Positions 11,977 through 25,912 of a stretch of DNA of 64,000 nucleotides are shown here, piece after piece. The notes beneath the pieces are model-generated. The model was not told where the DNA came from, made no database searches, and saw nothing but the letters and a program-made list of their open reading frames with translations. The stretch lies in contig NC_040017.1 of assembly GCF_000972845.2 (NCBI RefSeq), forward strand, positions 21,462,742 to 21,526,741. The letters are read 5' to 3'. The stretch's first letter is position 1, and every line of letters begins with the position of its first letter. The position numbers and the translations under genes are program-made. The stretch comes from Larimichthys crocea (Eukaryota; Chordata; Actinopteri; Sciaenidae).

Positions 11977-14900
11977 GTAAGCCTCAGACACCGCGTTAAC
12001 CATGTCTCCTGCAATCCTGTGAAGTGAGCATGAAATATCCAAACACGTCTGTGCCTATTCAAAAATGTGTTTTCCCACCAAAAAAGGCGGCCTAGGTAGG
12101 AAAAAGATGAGCGTTAAATGGATAGTCTGGGTATGTTGAAGTGGTGTATTACCTGCAGTAGATGGTGGACAGTGTGCCCCTGTTTGAAAGACAGGAAGCA
12201 AAGCTTTGCACAGGGTCAATATCTGTTTAAGAGTAAAATTTAAATAGTTTTTACTTCATTAACTTGCCGTCAAACATTTTTCTTTGAACTTCCATATTCC
12301 TATGTATTAACCCAGCTGTGCCGTGCACCGTATTACCCAGCAGGTCATCATCAACAATTATTAGACCAACTTACTGATCCAAATTGTTTTTTTATGGTTG
12401 TGGACATTGTGCCAGTTCCATGATGACCACGTAGAGCCGCTTTATATTTAAACTTAGTTACTGGATTTGGGTTTCAGCTTTTCTAACTTTAAACAAACAT
12501 GTCCTTTTAATAAAAGTTTTGAACATGTATTTTATTACAGCTATTACTTTTATTGTGTGCAGTAATTATAGTGGAGATTTTCCTTTACTGTGTGAATAGT
12601 AAACTTTACTGACCAAACCCTTTTCCACAACTTCTAAATCTAATCTAAACCTCAACCACTTTCCCAAAGTGTCACATAGAAAAAATGTGACAATCATCCG
12701 AATGTATTCGTGCTTTAAAATCCAATTTATGGTTTGAGAGAATATTCCACAACATCTGGTCCCCATTTCACAGTTTGTGTTTATGTTTTTTTTTTTAAGA
12801 CACTATTTTTGAGACACTACAACTGTTTCATTCAGGTTTTGTGTATCCGTTTCAGGGCATCCTGTACTAAAAGGAATCCCTCATGGTATCACCTTTTAGC
12901 TTCAGGTTAGATTTTCTATGAGGATATAATTCTATGTGTCCTTGACTTTTTGGCTCTTTTACAAAAGTCATTAAGATCAGAATGCAGCAAGATTAATATG
13001 AGATAATACACAGTGCTACCATAATGGGAATACTTCTGTGTCCTTGTCACTGTTCGATTTTACGATAATCTCTTAGATTAGGATATTGAACATTATGATT
13101 ATGCATGAGCATATGGGCTACTTCTACTTAGAGTTTTTTGTCTCTGCTTTTTTACTTGTTTGTATCTGGGATCTGAGCCAAGATTCAAGGTGAACGAGAA
13201 ACACCCTTCATTTCAGTCTATATTGCATCCCAGCTGTTATTTCACAGGTCTAGGTAGCTAGACGTGTGTTCTGTTTTCTCACTTTCAAAGAGCATCAAGG
13301 GAGTTTGAGTACATAGCTCTGTCATATTTGTACAAAATTCCCAAAGCTGGCTAAGAATATAGTAGAAAACAATAGATTTATATGAAAGCATAGGTCATAC
13401 TGTGGCTCTGCAACTTGAAAATATAGTAAATAGAGAGAGATCCAAACTGTTCAGAACAGCAACGATGAATAATTATCTTGTAAATCCTGGTTCTGTTATC
13501 TTTCTCTTCATTCTTTATTAATATGCTCCACATGGGCCTGTAAACATGTCATTTTCTCTCTCTTAGTTAATGCACTTCCATTGTCAAAAACAAAACACAA
13601 AAAGTGTTGTTTATCTGCAATTAGAGTGAATTTAGTCAGCTAAAGTGTTATCCGGCTGCTGCTGCGTGTCTGTATTTTTTGTACTGGGGTCTAGTGAACC
13701 CTTATAGCAGCGTTATTCTAGGCTCAACTCCTAAAGGACTGCTGGTTCTGTTGGGACCCCCCTCAGCCAGTGGCATTGTTACCTGTCAACAGGGCCGCTC
13801 GACACAGTGGCAGATCTTTGTATACGAGGAAGTAAACAGCAGCGACATAGAGACACACGAGGAGCTACAAGAACAGCAGCTACAAGCGAAGCTGCAGCCG
13901 CTGAAAATAGATACGCACACGAATACCAGAATAATAACAGCTTTTACAGTACCAGTGAGAGGCAAATAAACAAATTGCAGTAAATAAAAATGAATTATGT
14001 CACAGGTATAGAGGCTGAACGAATGTTGTTGGGATGAGCCATTTATTCTGCCAGATATATGCGAAATGACATGCAATTTGGCGGCGTTGTCATCTGAAAT
14101 GGGGGAAAAAAATTTATCAGCAGAGGTAGACCTCTATAGATGTGATGCAATATCACACCATTATTTATTCACTGCATCTTTCCTCAGGAGTTGTCTGACT
14201 TTGTGTTACAAAGCTTTAATGTTTAAAGTGATATTCTGCCAAAAGGCTTTCCTTTCAGCATTAGATGTGTACTCCCTGCAGGTTTAAAAGGCTTCAAATC
14301 TGAAGTATTTCTCATCTGTAACATCAGAGATATAAAGTTTGGAGAGAAAAAAACAACATCTTTATTATATTTATTAAGAGTTTAACACTCAGGTAATCAG
14401 CTTCATTAGTTGTTTGAGCAGACAGTGACCCTGAAGTGGAGAACTAACCTGGCTCATTTCAAAGCATGAAGAAAGGTAAGGACAAAAAAAAGAATATCTC
14501 CTGAAGTAACTAAAACTGTTATTAAACGAGGTTTTCGTGGCCTTCAAAAGGCGTCTGTAAATTAGTAAGTAAAAAGCTGGATACTTTAAGGAAAAAAAAA
14601 AGAACTGTGCAGCTTGAATTCTTGTAAAATTAAAAAAAAAAAAAACGTACATAAAATCGCTTATTTACACATACAGCAGGAATGGAGCAACATTGTTATT
14701 CATTTCCAGTTTCATGGCGAGTGTAAGTCCAGTGCCTAATGTAGCTCTAGTTTTGGTCTCTACCAACTCCTGAGGGAACTATCTGGCTCTTTAGATGCTA
14801 AATTTGAAGTATTCCCACTTCATCAGCTAGTTGCTAACATTTTATGCAACGCTGGTGAGAGTAAACCAAAACAGAAATGTTTCAGGCCAAAGATTGATTC

Positions 14901-16243
14901 AGATATTGAATATGAGTAGATACATTTCTTCTACAGGATGCTGAAACTATTAGTTGATTCAGCGACTTGGGAAAAATGAATTAAGAATAAATCATCTTCC
15001 TTCAACTGAAGGAACTTGAATCTGAATATTTTGTGGTTCTGTTGGTCCTCCATGAAAATACACTAAATATCTGTGGGTTTGAACTGAAGTTAAATATATC
15101 TGCTTGAGCCTTGAGAAACTATGAGAGGCTATTTTCAGACCAGATCAGCTAAGCAATCTCTAATGAAAATAATCTCTACTTGCTGCCCTAATATGTGGAC
15201 ATATTTCTGTAAAAGTATAAACACTGAGGAATAAATACTAGATACTGTGCACCTTCCATGCTCTTATGTAAGCAGTCAGCCAGTTATGAAACTGCCTCGT
15301 ATAAACTGTATTCAGCATCTCAGGAGTGAAGGGTTTCCCTCCCTAGCAGGTGCTTCGACTCTCAAAGTGCATCAGTGTCATTGTTTCCCTTTGAGGAGAG
15401 ACTTCCAAAGAGCTCTCAAATTATATCGAGGGATGAGGTTTCATGTTGACACTGCCCCGAGACCTTGGATAATGATCGTGATGCTAAGTGTAAAGCCTGA
15501 AGGGAATAACAAACTCCCCGCGCTTTAAACAGGTGCTGAATAGAGTTCGTTAGCTTGACAGATGCAGAGAGGACTTCATAAAGAAGGCAGGTCAAAACAT
15601 CAAAAGGGCTCCCAATCAAATCAGCCAAAGCTGTTTATGTAAAAGAGTCCTCGTGGATGAGGGCTGACCCAAATGAAAAGCAGAGTTAAAACTCAGGGGG
15701 AAGGCTGCTAACCTACTTTGACAACGTCTAAAGAAAATTCAGCAGATCTATACCCGCCTTCGTATACAGATTCTTGGCTACTTTTGATTTTCAAGTTTCA
15801 GCCGTTCAACCCTCTCTACCTCTGCACCGTGATTTAATTCATTATGTATGTTTGAATGCCTCTCCTTTTTGTGGAATATGTGAGTTTGATGCACCCGTCC
15901 ATGACCAGCAGCAGTCCATTTTAAGAGTTCCTAGCTTGTTAGGAGTCCTCATGAGCACTCTTCACACTTTCCTGTCTTTGCGAGTGTTCTGTGGACTGTA
16001 AAGCTGCTTTATAAATCAACTTGTATGAATCATTTTGAAACTGGCTTTTCTTTTACTCAATTAAGGAGAGAGCGCACAAAAGGGCAACACTCTCTCGCCT
16101 CCTATCTCTTTCTCATTTTCTCCTTTCTTCATCCCGTCTCATTTTCATACCTCCCCACTTCCCAATTTTCCCTCCCGTGTCTCACGTTTATGTCCCTGTG
16201 CTCTGTATCCTTACTGTCTCTGTCTCACAATGTATCCCCACAG
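11977..16243 (+). other. cadm1: cadm1 intron 2
   Basis: 4.27 kb, bounded by GTAAGC and a pyrimidine-rich CCCCACAG. Mostly AT-rich unique-looking sequence with short poly-A and poly-T runs. The 96-codon frame at 13679-13969 has no recognisable domain and no matching splice sites. I see no gene or RNA here. Confidence 0.9.
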
Positions 16244-16396
16244 CTCTGAAGGACAGCCGGTTCCAGCTGGTGAATTTCTCTGACAACGAACTGCGGGTGT
16301 CTCTGTCCAATGTGTCACTCTCCGATGAGGGACGCTATGTGTGCCAGCTCTACACAGATCCTCCTCAGGAAGCCTACGCAGACATCACTGTCCTGG
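16244..16396 (+). CDS. cadm1: cadm1 exon 3: second half of Ig V-like domain
   Basis: Encodes 51 codons beginning P-L-K-D-S-R-F-Q-L and including [19 protein letters not shown], where D-E-G-R-Y-V-C is the canonical Ig F strand carrying the second cysteine of the domain. It ends ITVLG/V, as in mammalian CADM1. Two N-glycosylation sequons (N-F-S and N-V-S) are visible. Both junctions are phase 1 (CACAG| and CTGG|GTAGGT). With exon 2 it completes the adhesive V-type domain. Confidence 0.95.
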
Positions 16397-18251
16397 GTAG
16401 GTGTGAGGGTGCATGTGTGAACCTCACGCACATATCACACCCCTCATCATACTTGCACACACGCTCACTTTTATTGTATTTCGCTCCCTTATAGACAGTG
16501 AATATGAAATAATGGTAATCTTTGATCCTGTTATCTTTAGCGACTGAAACAAAATGTCAGCCAATTAGGCTCTCGCGGTGCTCAACAGCATAACGAAAAG
16601 GAGCAGATGCTGAAACTGATGGCTCAGACCACGTTGGTTTTGGCAGCTGTGTTGACTCTGTGAATCCCGGTGAATGTTGACTTGGCTGCTCCAAACGATT
16701 CCCTATTGAGAGTCAGCTGTGCCACACTTTGGTGCTTTGGAGTGAAATTACTCTAGTTAAGCTTTATTATACATGCAGACATCCTGGGGGATTGAAAGGA
16801 ATTAAAAGCACTTTAAAGTAATTACTCTAGTTGTACAATTGAAACCTAGCTGCAGTATTTCTGAACCAAGGGTTGCATTGAAGAGTTCTTGAAATAAACA
16901 CCCTGCTGACTTCTTGCTTTCAAGTGACTGGAGTTCGGAAAGTTTGCTGCAATGACTAATGCAGGGAACAAGGGACAAATGTGCCATATCATATTTTGTG
17001 TATACACATGCACCCGTAGGATGTAATTACATCTACTTATATAACTTTGGCAAAGAACATCAGAGTATAAGGGTTCATATTATATGCTAGACTCACCAGG
17101 ATTCAATGCATGAATTACTGGATGTAAGTGGATGGATCATAAGTTTTGTTGGTCCAAACTGAAATATTTCAACAACTTGCTTTGCTTTTCAACACAGTCT
17201 GCCATGAAATCTTCTGCAGAGTTACTAGAACTACTAGAAAAGTGATAGTGATGAATTGCCAAGAGATTCGGTTCATGCATTCATGTCAACTTTGGGATTC
17301 ATTTTAATCAGAGGATCCTCAAAATTATTTTTTATTTAGTGCCGCAACCACGTTATGTCCAATACTTTGATTTATGAACAAATACCTGCAGAACAGATGA
17401 CATGAGCTGTACTTAGTAAACATGGCAAACCTTATAGATAACACTAAATGTTAACTTTATAACACTATAATATTGATCCTGTTCATTACCACAGAAGTTA
17501 GTTTCCTTTTCCCAGAGATTGATGTTCTTTTGACTCCCAAAGAATCTATGAGACATCCATGACATACCCTGGGAAGGGCGGTGTATATATTTGAAATAGT
17601 TCAAGTTAAAACGGGGCGTTAAGCTGCTCTTTAACATCAGCACGTCACCATGTTAGCGTGCTGACATAGCCTTTACCTCAAAGCGCAGTAAGTACAGGCT
17701 CACAGGTAGCGTTCCTCTGACTCACAGTTACTTCATACATTCATTTATGCCACAGAATCAGCTGGGATCCAGTTTCATAGAAAAGAGCCGTGCATTTGAT
17801 CAGCCTCCCTGAAAGCAGAACAGTTGTTTCATCAAACGGCTAGTAAAATGGAAATGCCTACACATTGTTGCATGAAGCAACGGTCCTCGTTTACGTCTCA
17901 TTTACAAGCTTCAGCAACATCCAGCAGGTGCCAGTTGACAAGAGGAAAATGGAGAGACATCAGACAACAGAAGGGCCACAAATTACCCAATAAATTCATT
18001 GTTTTGCATAAATAAAATATGTTCATCATAATTTCCCACATGAGATCAGCATTTCTTACAAGCTACCTGGACTTCACCTCAAATGATTGTCTAATAATTC
18101 ACTAAGTAAAGTCCTCCAGAGAGGCTGGTGCAACATACATTAATGTATGAAGTAACAAAGAGTTATTAACTGATGATCTGTTAAGTGTAATGACACCAAC
18201 TCATAGCGGTTTGATCATTTCTTAATGGTGTCTTTGTGACTGTTGGGTCAG
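16397..18251 (+). other. cadm1: cadm1 intron 3
   Basis: 1.86 kb, GTAGGT to GGGTCAG. Its main content is a dispersed repeat copy at about 17200-17715. No open frame of interest is present. Confidence 0.9.
17200..17715 (+). repeat. Teleost dispersed repeat, family C (forward copy)
   Basis: Contains 'gtccaatactttgatttatg', 'acaaatacctgcagaac', 'gctgtacttagtaaacatgg', 'catgttagcgtgctgac' and 'gtacaggctcacag' in the order typical of a common teleost repeat. Part of the middle looks replaced or diverged. It matches the copy at 34530-34990. Confidence 0.65.
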
Positions 18252-18389
18252 TCCCGCCAGGCAGCCCAATCATCGAGAGCCGGGAGGATGTGGTCAGCGA
18301 GGGAAATGAGACGGAGCTCACCTGCACAGCCATTGGCAGCAAGCCAGCTGCCTCCATCAGATGGATAAAAGGGGAGGAAGAACTGACAG
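18252..18389 (+). CDS. cadm1: cadm1 exon 4: first half of second Ig domain
   Basis: Encodes 46 codons starting V-P-P-G-S-P-I-I-E, then N-E-T-E-L-T-C-T-A and SKPAASIRWIKG. The T-C is the B-strand cysteine of the second Ig domain and R-W the core tryptophan. S-K-P-A with a following R-W is a CADM family signature. One N-E-T sequon is present. Both junctions are phase 1 (GTCAG| and ACAG|GTCAGT). The stretch between the V-type domain and this cysteine differs noticeably from mammalian CADM1, as expected for a fish copy. Confidence 0.94.
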
Positions 18390-21300
18390 GTCAGTAGAAT
18401 AACAGCCTCCCTCACTTTGCTTCACATGCTCCAGGCCTGTCTACTTCCTTACAAGTCCTGATGTGTAGAGGTGCTTCCTCTGCGTTACATGTAAAAAATG
18501 CAGTTCTCTTCTAAAACATTAATGCGCCCTGTACTCATTAAAGTGTGTTCCTGACATGTATACAGTAGGAAGTACCATGGAAGATAATCATGCCTGGCAC
18601 GTACAGCTGGTGGGGAGCTGTGCGCTCTTTGTTTCTTTCTGTGGGTAAAATCCCGTGTTCGTACGCCGGGACTGCAGTTTCATCGGGCGATGATCAAACA
18701 TCTGCAAGAGCCGCAATTCAGATTATGTTTCACAAGCATTTTTTACAAACCATTTGCCTTAAAGGGATTTTACATACTGTAATTTTCATTTCAGAGATGC
18801 TTGTCTAGAACATTTTTGAACATTTAGTTGATGCTGATGTAAGACGAGACAACTCTAAACGTTTTCTATTTACTTTAAACATCTATACATAGTTATGAAC
18901 TCATATCTGCACAGTTCATCCTTCGTCCAGTTGCAGGCTGTATATAATCCGGGGTGGTGCAAAATCCTTATTACTTCTCAGTTATGATTAGAGGTCATCA
19001 ATTATTCATTACGTACTTATTGTACAGCAAGGCTGGATATTCATTTTAGTCATATCATATTTACACAGAGTGGATATCTCTGGGCTTGTTGTCAAATTAT
19101 ATATGTATTAGAATGGAGAGGATTCATTTGGCTTGTTGAGAGATGAAATATTTAGACAAGAGTGAATGTGAAGCTAAATGCCATCTGTGCCTCCAGTGTT
19201 CCCTACAGGAGTCGAAGTCAATTTCTGTTTATGAGTTGTCGAGTGTTGTGTAGGGGAGGGAGAGACAACAGGATGGTTGGATCAGCGAAATGCCACTGAC
19301 ATGCTGAGCGAGGCTAATCCATAGTGGCAGTGGATACATAAAGAGAGCCAGAGAGTCTTGTCCTCGTGTACCGCAGGAAACACAAATCACTACTCATTAT
19401 GGATGTGCTAAACAATTCATTAGCTCCTGCACGTATTGAGATTAAAAGGAACACATCACACCGGGTTTTATAGAATCTCTGTGATCATGTTTGTCTTACG
19501 TCCGTGAGCAGGCAAGACAGCCGTAATGGCACGAAAGAAATCCGCCGGCTAATTTAAACACACTTTCAAATTGGCCGAATTGGTTCTGCAACCATTTATC
19601 ATGCTGGCAGGTAGGGGAGTGATGGGCTCTGGCCTGAGAGAGAGACTCAACACACAAGGTGACAAAATGCTTGTTAGCATAAACGACAGCTGCAATATTA
19701 TTTAAATGTAGTCAAGCCCGGTGCTCGGCTGCTACTAAAGCACCGACGGGTATCAGACAGATGGAATTAAATTATGTGTTTTAAAATTTTACATACTCAT
19801 GTGAAACATGCAGGACACCTCATCAGAATATTCTGTTTTTATTTGGTAAAACAGCTTAAAAATCCTTTTTGCAGACAATTATAAAGCTGCACCGCAGCTG
19901 CCCGTACATAATTCAAATTATGGCAGCAATCAGTAATCCTAAAAAAAATATCAAGCAGATTAAATAAAAAATGTAATTAATTTTTTTACTCTTATTATTT
20001 ATTTGATGTGTTTGTATATTATAAGAGCCAGAGTCACTCACTTTTTCCTTTTGGCAGAATCACACAGTCTTCAATAGTCAACTCAATAAAACTTCCTGAC
20101 ATCCGAGCAAATTTCAATCTTTGAAATGTCCGTGGAATCGAGATGTAGAATTTATAGAAAATACATTTATTTAATAATGCTTTAAAGATAAGCTAATAAT
20201 AACAAAAATATTTAGGTTCAGCGTGACACACTAGCTCTTTTATTCATCATTTTTGCATATATATATAGTTTTTAAGAGATCTGTTTAAATGCCTTATTAA
20301 CTTTTAATAGAGCAATTACAGTGTGTAAACCCTCTATAAAGAGTGCATTGTTAATTAAAAGTCACCTTTCCTGTAGTGACATAATTGTTGTCTCATACCG
20401 ATGTAATGTGTGGAGCGTGTCAAGTTCAACATCTATATTATCTTTACAGTATCCTGCTTTCCTAAGGGTAATAGCAGTGCTACATTACTGTCGGAGCTCA
20501 CGTTCAAACAGCTTGATGAGTGGCTGCTTTTCAGCACGTTGGCAGGCAGACGACTCGGGTTAGAAACCAACTGAAAGAAAATGTCACCCTGAGAAGAGGC
20601 TATGCTTGATTGCGTTGGGATTGATCAGTGGTTGATGCTCACAAGAGCGTTTGATTTGACATCTCTGCTGCAACACTCAAATCTCCTCTGCATTCAAATT
20701 CGAGTCCTTCCACGACCTGATCCACAGTTGTTTTCCTCATCTGGGTTTGGATGACACTGATAACTGACAAGCGTTGGTTGGCCCTGTACAAGGATAATGG
20801 CTGATCTGTCTGATCTCCAAAACATGACTACAAACTTTCAGAAGTTTGCCAACTGTTTATCATATTCAAATGATGATGTAAGATAGAATATATCCAAAAA
20901 TAATTGATACTAGAAGTCAAATTAAGGACTTTTTTTGACAGGGCTGAGACGCCGAGTGCAAGCAAAGCTATTTTCCTGACCTTGTAGTGTGTTTTCCTTG
21001 TCCCTTTGGTATTTCGAATGATGCAGAGGTTAAATGAGCAGCACAACATCATGGGACTTTCATGCAGACAGGGAGGTAAAAGGCAGGAAGGTGCCATTAT
21101 GTTAAAAAAAATAATGTATTTTTGACATTGCATGGAAGCAGCTGTATTTTTTACACAAAATGACCAGTGATGGTAGGAAACGTGCCGCTGCCATCGAGAG
21201 GAGTGCAGTCATAACATATCACAGGAAATTGTTTTGTGTAATACACGATGAAACATTTCAGTGAGTTAAACTTTGAAAGTCACACCTTTATCGTTATCGT

Positions 21301-23665
21301 CTGCTGCCATCATGCACAGCTATGCAGTGAGCTCATCACACTTTTAATGCAGGACATGGATGGTCCTTGTGCTTTTTTACTGGAAGCAACTGTGAAACTG
21401 TGAAAACAATACAGGACGACACATTAAATGAAAGTAACTACAAATCAGATGAGAATACATAAATGAGAGGTTGGCCAAATATATTGTAAAATGAGTAACA
21501 AAGAGAAAAAAAAGCTGAGCTTGAGCTTCATGTCCGGAAGAAACCGCAGTAATTAATCTGATAAATATACTAATAAAAACACTAAAATGCATCAACAGTT
21601 AGTTACACAGTTACTTTAAAAGTTGCAGTACCTAGTTTGGTTCAAATATAAGCAAATATAAAAACTAAACTCTGCTAAATCAGAAATGAACAATCACAAA
21701 ACAGCTCCAACAGATGATGCTCCAATAAAGTCATTTTGGGGATTAAATAAAAGATAATAATATTTGCCTGAATGCTGATCTGATAGAGCTTCATTACCAA
21801 AAAAAAAAAAGAATAACAATCGTTATTAGCACATAATCAGAGTTCAACACATGGAAGAGGCCAGATAAAATCCTTTTGGCCTGCCGAACAGTTGATTAAA
21901 AAATGTCTTGCGGGTGTGAGGCGCGTAGGCGTTCCTATAACCTTCCCTGCCTAGATATTAGAGCCTTAATCTTGACTGTTGGGCTCTATAAACATTAAAA
22001 ATACCCCCGCAGACACCAAAACCTCGGAGTCTCCAAAGGAAATGGAGGCGCTGATGAATTCTGGCACAGACACTTGGCAACATGCGTGTGTCTCACTATC
22101 AGTGTGGACCCCTAAATATTTGCAGGACGTGAGCTGTCTAACATCATAGCCGCTGCTTATTGGAAACACTCCATAGTATTGTGATAATGATTTCAGCGTT
22201 TCGTCCAACCCTACCACATTTGCTCTATGCTATCTTTTCCCGAGCCATTTTGGAAATGCAGCACTGTGATTAGTATGAGACAATTATTGTGACTGGCTGA
22301 GAGGATAATGACTCACCATCCCACCCCTCCAATTCAAACTCCACTTCACTCAACTCTTTGGTGCACGGGGTGCCGCTCCTAGCAGGTGCGCCTGTAAACA
22401 CCCTTATTGACCTTACAAAGGTGACCTAGTGCGGCGCTTTAGTCTTTGTGATTGTACGATGATAATAGAGCTCCTAATGTGTAAAAAACCTGTTGTTCTT
22501 TTGGCGAGGGGACGAGATGGCATTGTTCTGCGAGCGTTACCGCTGATCACAGCACTCTGCTTTAAATAAACGTGGTTGGGATTAACTAATTTGCTGTGTG
22601 TCACGTTAATGCTCCCAGAGCTTTTTGGAGAGAAGGCAAATCACTTAGATGTACTCACAGGCAGAAAAGAGATGTAACAATACATGCACTGTATATATTT
22701 TTACACCTAAAGTACAGTATGTTCTACACCCTGTAATGTCTTTTACTCATTTTGGGCTTCAACATTTTTGTCATCTGATTAATTCTCTAGCAAAATAGCA
22801 AGATAATCACAGTTTTTAAATGAAAGGCATTTATTTTTTAAGCTTTCCCATCACACTGTCACACTTTATTCCTGCTGTTCTTTTCATCATGTTGCCGTTA
22901 ACACACTCTTTCTCCACTGGTCAGTGTGCTTTTCAAACACCGCAGTAGGCAGAGTGGTCAAATTTAATGCCCTCAAGCGCATTGACCACTTACCGATTCC
23001 CAGTACTTTAAATTTTATGTAGGCAGGTCTTGGGTGGATGGGTGTGTGTTACACGGGGTTAATATCCATCAAGAGGCCACATATGTGTGTATTGGTGATC
23101 ATCAACCGGGAACAACAGTATTTTGCCCTCCCTGAGTCTAGTCCGGCTCCCCTGTGACAAGGCTGAAATGGAAGTGTGCTGCAGGTCAGAGTGGGGCTGT
23201 AATTATTTCCTCACTTCATTAAGTGCGAGTAAACCATCACACTCAGCACTGCAGCTAATGCGATGCCCCTGTGGCATTGTAATGCTCTCTAAATGAATGC
23301 CCCTCTGACAGCCTAGGGCCTTGTGGGCAGCAGATTACTGCAGGGTTAGCCCCAACAATGCTCAACCCTCAAGCTGCAGAAGCATTCATTATCAGGCTTA
23401 TATGACCCTGTCGCTCCTTACTGCTCACGTCAGAATCGAAGGCCCTGAGCCAGTCTGAATCCTCTAAAGTCTCGATGGGGCACCACATCGCCGAATCATG
23501 AATTAAATGTAAATGCCATTTGAAAGCACTCCGCTTTGACAGGTAGTGTGCGCTTAATAGCTAGGACTATTTGCTCATTATGGTCACTTCAGGTTGGTGC
23601 GGCTGCAGGATTTGAGATTTGAGAGCTGTAAACTTTTTTTTTCCCTACTCTGATATTTCTTCTAG
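18390..23665 (+). other. cadm1: cadm1 intron 4
   Basis: 5.28 kb, GTCAGT to TTCTTCTAG. AT-rich with few obvious repeats. A minus-strand frame at 21966-22217 contains Y-L-G-V-H-T-D-S, which faintly recalls LINE reverse-transcriptase tails but is too short to call. No gene is supported. Confidence 0.88.
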
Positions 23666-23824
23666 GTGAGGCAACAGTTGAGGAGACGTATGACAGGATG
23701 TTTACAGTCTCCAGCCGGGTAAGATTTTCTGTCACCAAAGAGGATGATGGAGTACCAGTGGACTGCATCATTGACCACCCAGCTGCAAAGGACCTCATGG
23801 CTCAAAGACACTTGGAAGTGCTAT
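23666..23824 (+). CDS. cadm1: cadm1 exon 5: second half of second Ig domain
   Basis: Encodes 53 codons: E-A-T-V-E-E-T-Y-D-R-M-F-T-V-S-S, then TKEDDGVPVDCIIDHPA and Q-R-H-L-E-V-L. The pattern K-E-D-D-G-V-P-V-x-C is the F-strand region of the CADM1 second Ig domain and carries the partner cysteine of exon 4. Both junctions are phase 1 (TCTAG| and CTAT|GTGAGT). The exon ends exactly where the linker Y-K-P begins in the next exon. Confidence 0.95.
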
Positions 23825-25912
23825 GTGAGTGACCTAAAGCTGTACTGCAACTATTTTCTCTTGCTCTGGCTGTTTTGGATGATTAACGGTGTATTTGTTG
23901 GTATCATATGCCTACTACAGATTTAAAGGTACCACACACTGACAAAAAATCACAGAGAGATGAAATACATCAAAGTCTTGGTTATTATTTTTTGGAATCT
24001 GGCTGAACTGACTTTTCAACTCTAAGTAGATGTATTAAAAGTAGTAGTAGTAAAAAACTGTGTTGCATTGCAACGGCATTAGTTTATAATGCAAAAAATA
24101 ATAATGTAACATGGTCTTAGCCTTAAAGTTCATTGAAAGCAAGAATAAATATGTGATCTGAGTTTGTCAGACCAAAGAAGTAAGTGTTATTAACCACCCA
24201 CCTAAATTTGAATGATTAAAAGTATCTACAAGTTTATGAAATTAGGTGTCAAAATCAGGTTTAAATGAGCAGTATTCTCAGCTCCAGGACTGTGGGGGTG
24301 TGTCTGCTGATGAGTTCAGAAAATTATATGACTCACTTTGAAACACTCTGAGCGAGATGAATTAATCTCTGTCTCTCTGCTCGGGGTGGCCTCAACGTGT
24401 CATCGAGCCACCCTTTAAGGACCGCCCACAAAATCCTGAACTGAAAACTGTTTTAACCTTTAACTCCACATTTCAGTAATATATCGTTCAAAGTCTTTTT
24501 TCACATGTTTTCAGCAACTATTTTCCAACATATTTAACGTGTTTTGAAAGAAATCACAGACTTTAAAAGAACTCTTGGTATACACAAGCATATAAAAGTC
24601 TGGAATCACTAGTTATATTGATTTATCTTCTAGTATAATTAAGACATGCAAATAAATATTTACATTTACAAATGACTCTAGATCATTATTATCTAGATCA
24701 AAGACTAGTCTTCCATTTCTGTTTTGACAGGTTAAGCGTGGTTTAATGTTAATTCCAGCTTTTATTGTTGTGCACTTGATACTGAAATCTACATAGATCT
24801 TTCAATTTATTTTCACATGTCAGTTGGGTCGAACCATTGCACATTATTTTGTCATTTGTTTGTTATTTTGTTGCAAACAAAATGACCTCTGTTTGTAAAA
24901 AGGACTTTCTACAGCCTAAAAAAACGAAAGACCATTCAGTCGCCTGAATGTACTGATTGAAGCTTTTGTTGCAGGTGATTCCAAACTTTTGAAGAGTGTT
25001 GAATTTTCTATAAATGTGGCTTTTTTGAGTCACGTAGCATGCTACAACTCTATTGTAGAGATTCAGGGGAGAATGACGTTAATAATTTGAATTCATCATT
25101 TAAAATGCTGGTCTCTGTATTTAACTGAAGGGAAAGAAAAGTAGGGAAGGGAGAAGGGAAAGAAAGTAGCTACCCAGAATGGCCATTATGGCAATTCTCC
25201 AACTAACAATGGATGTGGTGAGTGCAAAGTTGGTATGACCCATAGAGCCACAGTGGGAACACTGATGGGAAATACAACAGGTCGAAATACAGCAATTTTA
25301 TCTCTTGAAGAGTAACCACACTAGATTTTGAAGTTGGTAAACACCGCTCCACTGGTATCATAGGTGGGTTTTTCACTGCCTGTCAGTAATCAATGGATCA
25401 TGCAGCCCTTGTGTTCTAGTCTTACAGCCTCTTGGTGCTTTGACCCATGAGATACAGTCACCACAAAGGAGGAAAAAACAAACATTTGTTCATGTGTCAA
25501 ATAATGTTTACGTGCGCTTTAAATGGTACATTGATTGAAAAGCTAATCCAGGCTGCCTTACAGTGTTAAACGTCAAAGAAAGGTTAGGGTACCCTTTTGT
25601 AGTCTGTGTAGAATATTAATTTTTTTTTCAGGTAGACAACTGTTTTGTCTGACCTTTCAAGGAAAAAGAGAAAGCTTGACTGGAACCGCTTGACATTTTG
25701 GTAATCTTTGGCTAGCATTGATAAGAAGAAAAAAAAATCATTTTGCTGTAAGGGACTGAAGACTGACTGAACATCTATTGAACACATAATATAATTACTT
25801 CATCCTTGATTTAGTTTTGGTAGTTTTGATTTCACTTTGAAAGTTAAATACCTATTTAATTTTTGCCTTGAATCATTTTATGAAACTGGAAATACTTTTT
25901 TTTCCCTCCCAG
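23825..25912 (+). other. cadm1: cadm1 intron 5
   Basis: 2.09 kb, GTGAGT to CCTCCCAG. It contains a MITE-like element at about 24588-24996 and several AT-rich stretches. No coding content is visible. Confidence 0.9.
24588..24996. mobile_element. MITE-like element with short terminal inverted repeats
   Basis: The left end 'aaaagtctggaatcact' and the right end 'ggtgattccaaacttttga' are inverted copies of each other with few mismatches, about 400 bp apart. No transposase frame lies between them. The terminal sequence resembles ends of fish mariner/Tc1-like elements, so this is probably a non-autonomous copy. Target-site duplications were not confirmed. Confidence 0.55.

Noticed and set aside
13679..13969. 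96-codon open frame with Gln/Glu-rich end in intron 2
   Set aside because: No family resemblance, no polypyrimidine acceptor in phase; probably chance.
21966..22217. Minus-strand frame with Y-L-G-V-H-T-D-S, possible LINE reverse-transcriptase tail
   Set aside because: Too short, and the rest of the peptide does not look like reverse transcriptase; a repeat search would be needed.
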